A DNA stretch of 64,000 nt from Aneurinibacillus sp. REN35. Its GTDB lineage: Bacteria > Bacillota > Bacilli > Aneurinibacillales > Aneurinibacillaceae. The translations under genes and the position numbers were made by a program. Position 1 is the stretch's first letter. The number at the start of each line of letters is the position of its first letter. Positions 57,396-64,000 of the stretch are shown in pieces. Location of the stretch: positions 1 through 64,000 of the forward strand of contig NZ_JBFTXJ020000016.1 of NCBI RefSeq assembly GCF_041379945.2. Reading direction: 5' to 3'. The notes beneath the pieces were generated by a model. That model did no database searches. It saw only the letters and a program-made list of their open reading frames with translations, and had not been told where the DNA came from.

Positions 57396-58151
57396 TTATT
57401 TGAAATCATTTCTTAATCCATACTGTTTTTGCTCAATTAACAGTCTTTTTAAATTACTTAATACAATAGAGCTAAAGTTTTTTATCTGGAGCTTTTCTTC
57501 AAACTCCTCGTAGATTACAGGTAAGTTATATGATTTTCCTTTTATATCAGATTTTCCAAAAGGAGCATCAGTTTCAATAAGCAACTTATCCAAAGGTACA
57601 GCTTTTATGATGTTTAGACCCTTTATTGAGGTAAGCATTGAATAGTTTACGGATAAGTAATACCCATTTCTAATGATTTCTTCTAAAAGGGTTTTACTGC
57701 CAGAATACCAGTGAAATACTGCAAACTTAACCCTATTATCTATTAAAATTTCTAAGGCGTCTTTCTCAGCCATTCTGGAATGTATCGACATTATCTTGTT
57801 TGTCTCTCCTGCTCTTTTACAAATGTATTGAAATGCTCTTTGTTGTTCTGTTTTAGTTGCTATAAATTCTTTAGAATAATCTAAACCAACCTCACCAATA
57901 TATTTAGTATGAGGAAGCCATTTATCAAACAGCCTCATGTTGAATTGATGCGTCTTTGCTAATTGTGGGTTGTAACCCAAACCTATCTTCACATACTTAT
58001 TATCAGGAAATTCCCTCTTACACTTCTCAAATATTTCAGGTAAATTCGTAACAAAAAGAGCATACGTTTTGTTATGATTAAAGTAATCATACATTTCTCT
58101 ATAATTTTTGTAATAATCTATATGAATATGAAAATCAACTAAGCTGGGCAT
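57396..58151 (-). CDS. qatD: QatD, TatD-like nuclease
   Basis: 251 aa TIM-barrel metal-dependent hydrolase. TatD ligands: DFHIH (H8, H10), GEVGLDYSKEF, SIHSRM, FHWYSGS and ETDAPFG. It is the last of the four Qat genes and overlaps qatC by 17 bases. QatABCD is an established anti-phage system whose mechanism is unresolved; QatD presumably acts on nucleic acid. Confidence 0.92.
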   Translation of the reverse strand: MPSLVDFHIHIDYYKNYREMYDYFNHNKTYALFVTNLPEIFEKCKREFPDNKYVKIGLGYNPQLAKTHQFNMRLFDKWLPHTKYIGEVGLDYSKEFIATKTEQQRAFQYICKRAGETNKIMSIHSRMAEKDALEILIDNRVKFAVFHWYSGSKTLLEEIIRNGYYLSVNYSMLTSIKGLNIIKAVPLDKLLIETDAPFGKSDIKGKSYNLPVIYEEFEEKLQIKNFSSIVLSNLKRLLIEQKQYGLRNDFK

Positions 58152-59589
58152 CTTCTATTAAATCCTTTAGCCCCAAATATTCTATTAAACCGCCTCCACT
58201 TTGTGCATCTTCAAACTTCAACATTTCTAATAATTCATTCATAGATTTATGATACAACCGCTCGTAGGAAGTAATTTCATCCATAGATAATGGACCTTGC
58301 CGAACCAAAAGCGTTCTAATGTATTCCTTATCATCTTTATGTTTGAAATATCTCCTTAAGCTAAAAAGCACCGCCTTTAAATCACTTGCCCTGCCTTGCA
58401 ATTTGCTATATTGGGTTAAAAACTTGCTATTTAATTTATATACCGAATTATAAACAGTGTTATCCTTACCGATTGCTAAGAATGAGGCTCTTCTAATAAG
58501 ACAAGGGTAACAATATCCACAATTACAAGGAATCTCAATACTTTTATCGTATTTTCTATCGTATCTTGATAAACAAGGGTGGGAACATGAAAGAGTTCTA
58601 TGTGCATTATTTTGAAAAACAAGTTTCTCAGTATGCTCTGCTACAATTTCTCCTTTAGATTTATCCCAATAAAAATTCTTGATTGTATGATTTAACCCGA
58701 CCAATTGCAGGATTTGATTCAGTGTTTTCAAAAAGATAGGGTGGGTCGTTCTCGTACTACAACTTCCACTTCTGCTATCAGTTAAAGGAACATTAATGCC
58801 AATAAATCCGTTCTCTGGAATAAACACGGGCGTTCCTTCTCCTATTATCGATGCAATCGCAACTGCTCCAGCTAAAAATAAAAATGACCTGCTTCTACTT
58901 GAACTCTCAGCACCCAATCTACCCTTTTCTCCATTCCATTGAATCGGAGCTAAGGGATTCGCATTAAATAAAATTAGCTCTTTGTTTATCGCAGGATATG
59001 CCTTATCAATCTCATTAAAAAGTTCGTGCTGTCTGCTTGTCAAAAGATTGTATTCCCTGAACCCTACAAAACATGTGTTTTTTTGTTTTTCAGATAAGGT
59101 TAAAGCTCCGCAGAATGAGTCCAAACCACCAGAAAATAGACTTACTGAATCATATTTTTGTTTGTCGATAAGTTTATACTTTGTATTTTTCTTATTAGAC
59201 CTAAACTTGCTTGTTGATTGTCTGAATTCAAATGTCCAGTTATCGCCACTTAAAAATCTAAGAGTTTTTTCCAGTTCATTTTTTACTACAGTCCATTTTT
59301 CTACTTCAAGAACAGGCAAGTGGAGTTTAATACGTCTTGTCCAATTATCAGTTGATTTTTTTCGAGGTATTCTTTTATCTGCACAAAAAACACTAATGGC
59401 TATTACCAACAAGTCCTCACTAATATCCGATAGAGATTGACATCCAAATCTTCTCCATAGTTGTTCTGCATCAGTCTTAACATTTGATTTGTTGTTCTTA
59501 TCGAAAAGATTAAACACTAAAAGATTTTCAGTTTGGTTTCCGCTATTTGCTAAATCATCATCTTGCTTGTTAATCCATATGTTAAACAA
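58135..59589 (-). CDS. qatC: QatC, QueC-like PP-loop protein
   Basis: 484 aa from a TTG with GGAG 8 bases upstream, overlapping the qatB stop by 8 bases; a longer frame (513 codons) overlaps qatB by 95 bases and is less likely. PP-loop SGGLDS (153-158) of the QueC/adenine nucleotide alpha-hydrolase fold. A C-terminal zinc cluster CNCGYCYPC follows HPCLSR. QueC makes a 7-deazaguanine precursor; in Qat the chemistry is unknown. Confidence 0.92.
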   Translation of the reverse strand: MFNIWINKQDDDLANSGNQTENLLVFNLFDKNNKSNVKTDAEQLWRRFGCQSLSDISEDLLVIAISVFCADKRIPRKKSTDNWTRRIKLHLPVLEVEKWTVVKNELEKTLRFLSGDNWTFEFRQSTSKFRSNKKNTKYKLIDKQKYDSVSLFSGGLDSFCGALTLSEKQKNTCFVGFREYNLLTSRQHELFNEIDKAYPAINKELILFNANPLAPIQWNGEKGRLGAESSSRSRSFLFLAGAVAIASIIGEGTPVFIPENGFIGINVPLTDSRSGSCSTRTTHPIFLKTLNQILQLVGLNHTIKNFYWDKSKGEIVAEHTEKLVFQNNAHRTLSCSHPCLSRYDRKYDKSIEIPCNCGYCYPCLIRRASFLAIGKDNTVYNSVYKLNSKFLTQYSKLQGRASDLKAVLFSLRRYFKHKDDKEYIRTLLVRQGPLSMDEITSYERLYHKSMNELLEMLKFEDAQSGGGLIEYLGLKDLIEDAQLS

Positions 59590-60295
59590 GTGTCTCACTC
59601 CAAACAGATAATATTTCAAATGCCTTGTTACATTTCTCTGTAATAATTTGATTGCCTTGCTGTCCATTCCAGTCAACTTTTTGAATGTCCACTATTGTAA
59701 ACTCAGACTCTAAGGATGTACGAATATACGTCTTTACACTTTTTTCTGCAATATCATATTTATCCAATTTGTCAAACATTGTAAGTATTTTCTCCGCAAA
59801 ATTAGCAAAGAAACAGTTTTGGATAAATTTTATAATGAATTCCCTAATGAATTCACCAGTATTAATCGAACCAATTATATTATTATAATCATCTTCATCT
59901 TCAGCACTTTTTAATAGTTCACGCATAAGCTCACTCATACTTTGCTGAGCAACGCTACCGTAAAAATCACTTCCGCTATCATTAAAATATTCTAAGAGAC
60001 CTGAACGAAGGCCTTCTGAAGATTGACCTCGCAAATGCGATAGCCCAACCTTCTCTAAAGCCTCGAAAAATCCATAACTCTTAACAGCTTCAATAAAATT
60101 AACTGCCTTTGTTCCTATTTTAGCAACTGAACCTGAATAAGATTTTCCTCCATCACCCATTGCCTTTGAAAAACTTGAAACTGCTTTACCTATTGAAGAT
60201 GGGGTAAATCCATTTTTCACCATACCCGTTACATCTCTTTTAGCTTCTGGCCATAAATATCCTGTTGGCGGTAAATATCCTTTAGATGTTCCCAT
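59582..60295 (-). CDS. qatB: QatB
   Basis: 237 aa. N-terminus MGTSKGYLPPTGYLWPEAKR and a helical body, fitting the QatB position and size between the KAP ATPase and the QueC-like gene. No catalytic motif. Starts 7 bases after qatA. Confidence 0.88.
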   Translation of the reverse strand: MGTSKGYLPPTGYLWPEAKRDVTGMVKNGFTPSSIGKAVSSFSKAMGDGGKSYSGSVAKIGTKAVNFIEAVKSYGFFEALEKVGLSHLRGQSSEGLRSGLLEYFNDSGSDFYGSVAQQSMSELMRELLKSAEDEDDYNNIIGSINTGEFIREFIIKFIQNCFFANFAEKILTMFDKLDKYDIAEKSVKTYIRTSLESEFTIVDIQKVDWNGQQGNQIITEKCNKAFEILSVWSETLV

Positions 60296-60302
60296 TCCTT
60301 TA

Positions 60303-62180
60303 TCACCCTATCTCCCATAGCTTTTTAGACGAGTTTTTTTCGTTAATATAATAATCTTTAAGTTTATCGAATGTTTCTTTATCCATTTGCTTAAATAACA
60401 ATATTTCATTTGGAGTGATTGAGCCTCTCTTATACTTTTTTAACTCTTCAAGTATTTTTGGCTGATACTGCTGGAACATCTTATAGAGTTCAATCAACAC
60501 CCATAAATGATTCTTGTCCTGATTATATTTACTAATAATTCCTTTTATAATTTCGCTTCGAGTAACCTCATCCATCACTTTTAGTTCTTCTATCTTTTTC
60601 TTTCTAATAATTTCAGAGACAGTTAGATTACATATTTGATTTATTATTTTTCTTTCTTCCTGATTTAAGTTTATAGAGAATAGTTTTTTATCTGAAACGG
60701 AATCACGAGCTAAATAGAAATATTGCGACAAATCAACTTCAGATAAATTAGTTGGTTCAACACCAATCCATCTTTTTATTTTGTCTCCAAACCAAGCACC
60801 ATTTTTCTGTTCTTGACTTGTTTTAGGCTTTTCCTCATCATTTAATCCTTCGTTTAATACTTGATTTTCAATATCTGATAACGGCTTTGGAATTCCATCA
60901 TTTTCAAACTGCCACTGATACAATTCTCTAAATAAATCCCTATCGGTGTATTCAAGAACCATCAACTTTGCTAAAACTGATAAATTCAGTTCTATTCTTT
61001 GTATCTCAGCAAGACGTTTTCTCATATAGAATGTATTTAAAAATCGTTTGGTTTGTCTTGGATTCCCTTTAAGAGTGGCCGCAATTACACTTCCAATACT
61101 ATTGAATATTTGAATTTGTTCTTCAAAATCCGATTGGCTGTAGCCCTGTTTATACTTGTTTCCATTCGTACTTGTTACACCATTGATTATTTCTACTATC
61201 TCTTTCCCGCTTATAATTTCCCCTTTAACAAAAATACCCTTATCTCTTAGCTTATTAATTAATTGGTTTAATACATCTTCACTTAAATACATTTCGCTTA
61301 TCAAAAGAAGCATATAATTTTTTATATCGGTCTCAGCTAACTCAGCTATTCTGATAGGAAGCTGAACTATTTTTTCAATGTAATCAGTCGATACATCTAT
61401 ATCTACATCATCCAATTGAGGATATTTTCTCTTGATTGAATAGGTGATAATGTTCTCATCCATAGCAATAACAAAAGTAGTCTTTTCGACAGCAAGAAAC
61501 AGTTTAATAGCTTCAAGTGTTTCGATTATTCTGTCAGGATTACATCTATCTAAATCATCTATCATTATGATTAAATTATCTATCTTAGATGTACGAATTA
61601 TGTTTACGAAATCCTCTCTGAATTTTCGTACATTTTCAATGATATTTTCTTGTTGCGGAGCGTTGATGTAGTCTTTTTTCATTTGAGATGCCTTGTCCAA
61701 ATGCTGTCCAATCTCTTCTTCTGAATCAAAATTTTCAGAATTAAAACCTCCGAGAAGCATTGGCAAAGGATTTCCTGCTAATAAACTCAAAGATAAAGGA
61801 ATGCCTTTTTTTAAGGCTGTACTACCTACCCTTATCCAATCAACCCGTTTAATTAAGTTTTTAATCTTATCAGTTGATTCCTTAAAAAATGTTTGATTTT
61901 CTTGGAGACTTTGTAGAATTGCCTCCATTAATGCTGTCTTTGCATCATCATACCCCTCAAACATCCAAGCATTTACTGTAACAACTGCAATTCTTTTTTC
62001 TGTTTGATTCATGGTATTCTGTTCAATCAGATGAAGCAAAGTCGATTTTCCACTTCCCCAGTTGCCAAATAATCCAATTGTTAAAGGATTCATTCGTTCA
62101 CTGGTAGCAATTTCGCAAATTAGGTTAGCATAAGGTTCATAAGCCAACATATCTATTTTTGAAGCGTCATCGGCCCACAT
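60303..62180 (-). CDS. qatA: QatA, KAP-family P-loop NTPase
   Basis: 625 aa. Walker A GNWGSGKST (39-47), KAP signature VNAWMFEGYDDA, and Walker B IIMIDDLDRCNPDRI (about 225). Helical C-terminal half. First gene of qatABCD with an AGGGGGAAAG leader. KAP ATPases often act at membranes; a hydrophobic stretch (LSLSLLAGNPLPMLLGG) near residue 140 fits that. Forms the regulatory motor of the Qat system by inference. Confidence 0.93.
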   Translation of the reverse strand: MWADDASKIDMLAYEPYANLICEIATSERMNPLTIGLFGNWGSGKSTLLHLIEQNTMNQTEKRIAVVTVNAWMFEGYDDAKTALMEAILQSLQENQTFFKESTDKIKNLIKRVDWIRVGSTALKKGIPLSLSLLAGNPLPMLLGGFNSENFDSEEEIGQHLDKASQMKKDYINAPQQENIIENVRKFREDFVNIIRTSKIDNLIIMIDDLDRCNPDRIIETLEAIKLFLAVEKTTFVIAMDENIITYSIKRKYPQLDDVDIDVSTDYIEKIVQLPIRIAELAETDIKNYMLLLISEMYLSEDVLNQLINKLRDKGIFVKGEIISGKEIVEIINGVTSTNGNKYKQGYSQSDFEEQIQIFNSIGSVIAATLKGNPRQTKRFLNTFYMRKRLAEIQRIELNLSVLAKLMVLEYTDRDLFRELYQWQFENDGIPKPLSDIENQVLNEGLNDEEKPKTSQEQKNGAWFGDKIKRWIGVEPTNLSEVDLSQYFYLARDSVSDKKLFSINLNQEERKIINQICNLTVSEIIRKKKIEELKVMDEVTRSEIIKGIISKYNQDKNHLWVLIELYKMFQQYQPKILEELKKYKRGSITPNEILLFKQMDKETFDKLKDYYINEKNSSKKLWEIG

Positions 62181-62488
62181 TATCTTTCCCCCTATTTATT
62201 TATTGACTATGTTAATATTTTACACTATATTTTCTTGCAATGGCTTAATGCTTATAAAAGAAACAAAACATTTGTTCCTACAATTTTATACTAAATAGAT
62301 TTGCTTTCCAAACAGTATTTAAGATGGCAAAGGAATACAAGTAAGGTTATTAGTCGAAAGTGCCATTGAAAATATTGAGTAAGCTGGAAAGTTAGGAACT
62401 GGATTGAATAGGTTATATACTGTAGAACAACAATAAGTTGGATTTTTATAGCAGTTTTTATAAAAATTGATTCATCCACAAAACAATA
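62181..62488 (-). promoter_or_regulatory. Upstream region of the qat operon
   Basis: About 300 bases without a gene. A candidate minus-strand promoter is TTGCAA, 17 bases, TATTAA at about 62235-62207. The remainder shows nothing recognisable. Confidence 0.4.
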
Positions 62489-62511
62489 AAAGAGCCATTA
62501 TTAGGCTCTTT
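62489..62511 (-). terminator. Terminator of hsdS
   Basis: Stem AAGAGCC/GGCTCTT with a 7-nt loop and a TTTTATTGTTTT run on the minus strand, 6 bases after the hsdS stop. Confidence 0.85.
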
Positions 62512-62517
62512 CGTTGT

Positions 62518-63876
62518 CTATACCATAATATCTTCTTTTAACAAATCCAGTTGAAATGTTTGTTGAATAACCTTTTGAAATAATAAAGTATTATCATTTC
62601 TTGAACTCATTACTTCCTGTTCCAATAACTGTATTACATTCATAAGTTCTTCCACTTTGTTAATTATACGTTCTTGCTCTTCTATTGGCGGTAAAGGGAT
62701 TAAAAATTTTGCTAACTTTGTCATGCTTAACCCCTCTCTCGAAACACCTACTTGTACATTCATTATTTCCTGTTGAAACAATGGTGAGATAATACATTTA
62801 TGAATATATTGTCTTATTTTCGGGTCAATCAACCTGATAATTGCAACATGTTGATTGACATTTCCAATATCAAAATCACTTGAAATCAAGCAACTTCTAC
62901 CAATTGAGCCACCAGTAATGTTAAGTAATATATCATTAGACTCAACTATACTTCCAGCCATACTCGTATTCATTTCTTCAGAGATAAAGGCAATATCATC
63001 TGTATTCAATCCTTCATTCCAAACATTTTGGGAACGAATAAACTTTACACCAGACGATACATAATTTTTGTCTCCTCCAAGTGGTGTTTTCCCTGCACCT
63101 AACTTACTAACTAATTCCCCTAACCTTACCCATTCCCAATTCTCAGGGATTTTAAAGGGGATTTCATCACATGTAACTTTAGGAAGTGATTTGGGTTTCT
63201 TCATTAGCTTGTTTTTTAGAAGTTCTTTTTTTTCTACTTCTATTTCTTTTAATAATTCTAATGCTGGTGTATCATTCTGTTCCTGTTCAACCACTTGACC
63301 TTGTACTGCTTGATGCAAAATAGCTCTTCTTAATTCAGCAACCAATTCACTTTGCTCATTAAGTTCCGAATCTATTTTACTTATAATTCCAACAACATTA
63401 TTTATTTTATTAATAACTACTTTTTGCTGTTGAATATCAGGAAGTGGTATTTCAATCTCTAAAAACTTCTTTTCATTTAATCGTACCCGATTGGTTGTTC
63501 CAGAACTTGCTTTAACACATTGTTCAATGAACCAATTTGTTTTACTTAACCAAAACAAATATTCTGGAAGTATAAGGTCTACTTTACAATTAAACGATAG
63601 AAAGTCTCCTGTTATTACAGCTCCATTTAATTCATCAGGAATTAAACCAGAAGCTCCATTTCTTGCATCTATTTTAGAAATAATAAATTGGTTTGGCTTT
63701 ACAATATATCGTTTAGCAGACATGATTTCATGCCCTTTGACTTCATTTCTTAATTGAACACCTTTACCCCAAAGTCGAACTTTTACCTGTTTATATGTTT
63801 GATTATCATCAATTGAGATTTGTTCCATATTTCTTTCAATTACTTTTCCAAGTCTTATAAACTTGATACTATTCAT
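62518..63876 (-). CDS. hsdS: Type I restriction specificity subunit HsdS
   Basis: 452 aa with the two-fold repeat of HsdS: two target-recognition domains (about 1-150 and 215-385), each followed by a long helical spacer. The spacers include PLPDIQQQKVVINKI and PLPPIEEQERIINKV. It sets the DNA sequence specificity of the type I complex with HsdM and HsdR. It starts 5 bases after the hsdM stop. Confidence 0.94.
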   Translation of the reverse strand: MNSIKFIRLGKVIERNMEQISIDDNQTYKQVKVRLWGKGVQLRNEVKGHEIMSAKRYIVKPNQFIISKIDARNGASGLIPDELNGAVITGDFLSFNCKVDLILPEYLFWLSKTNWFIEQCVKASSGTTNRVRLNEKKFLEIEIPLPDIQQQKVVINKINNVVGIISKIDSELNEQSELVAELRRAILHQAVQGQVVEQEQNDTPALELLKEIEVEKKELLKNKLMKKPKSLPKVTCDEIPFKIPENWEWVRLGELVSKLGAGKTPLGGDKNYVSSGVKFIRSQNVWNEGLNTDDIAFISEEMNTSMAGSIVESNDILLNITGGSIGRSCLISSDFDIGNVNQHVAIIRLIDPKIRQYIHKCIISPLFQQEIMNVQVGVSREGLSMTKLAKFLIPLPPIEEQERIINKVEELMNVIQLLEQEVMSSRNDNTLLFQKVIQQTFQLDLLKEDIMV

Positions 63877-63881
63877 CTTTA

Positions 63882-64000
63882 TTACCCCAATATCCTGTTC
63901 AATTCTTCTGTAAGGTGATAAATCTTTTGATTCTTTTCCTGAATCTTCGATAGGATTTCTGGAACAGTAAGGTGGGTACTTTCTTCAACTTTGTTTGGGT
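63882..64000 (-). CDS. hsdM: C-terminal end of HsdM (partial)
   Basis: The open frame ending at 63882 encodes a helical C-terminus (LSKIQEKNQKIYHLTEEL) immediately before hsdS, as expected for the methyltransferase subunit of a type I system. Only about 38 codons are inside the window; the rest and any hsdR lie beyond the right edge. Confidence 0.7.
   Translation of the reverse strand, partial: PNKVEESTHLTVPEILSKIQEKNQKIYHLTEELNRILG

Noticed and set aside
1-64000. CRISPR-associated transposon
   Set aside because: Two Tn7-like elements are present but there are no cas genes and no repeat-spacer array; targeting is by TniQ/TnsD-type proteins.

Overview
The window is AT-rich DNA with strong AGGAGG-type ribosome binding sites, TTG/GTG starts and Gram-positive-type cad and mer loci. 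It is most likely a Bacillaceae genome (Bacillus cereus-group-like or a relative), either a plasmid or a genomic island. Almost every gene is on the minus strand and is accessory. No housekeeping gene, tRNA, rRNA or CRISPR array was seen.

Region 1 (about 1-27,040) is a large Tn7-like transposon. Repeated 20-bp TnsB-type sites lie in inverted orientation at both ends (58-200 and 26,951-27,030). Reading leftwards from the right end, it carries tnsA, tnsB, tnsC, two tniQ/tnsD-like targeting genes, and then defence cargo. The cargo is a metallo-beta-lactamase-fold gene plus a giant trypsin-STAND NTPase (AVAST/Avs1-like) with an 88-aa partner, followed by a complete Wadjet plasmid-defence operon (jetD-jetA-jetB-jetC). 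The transposition module is broken twice: an IS21-family insertion with an 8-bp duplication splits tnsA, and an in-frame amber codon separates the C-terminal tail of TnsB.

Region 2 (27,050-34,300) carries metal resistance: a cadCA cadmium/zinc efflux operon with two CadC-type operators, a SAM methyltransferase, and a mer operon (merR, two small mercury-transport membrane proteins, merA) with a MerR promoter of 20-bp spacing, plus a UPF0060 membrane protein.

Region 3 (34,377-37,400) holds a probable PD-(D/E)XK protein and an operon of very small unknown genes, two of which look paralogous.

Region 4 (37,442-45,071) is a second Tn7-like core: a serine recombinase overlapping tnsA, then tnsB, tnsC and tniQ. 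Its TnsA carries Thr where the catalytic Asp of the TnsA endonuclease should be. A catalytically dead TnsA would give replicative transposition and cointegrates, which the co-transcribed recombinase could resolve. This is the most interesting hypothesis in the window.

Region 5 (45,359-55,396) is a block of small unrecognised genes, a four-helix-bundle (bAvd/S23-like) gene next to a possible structured RNA, and a 564-aa P-loop protein. Region 6 (56,281-64,000) is a defence cluster: a complete qatABCD operon with an extra downstream gene, and hsdS plus the 3' end of hsdM of a type I restriction-modification system.

All family names come from reading motifs by eye; no database search was possible.
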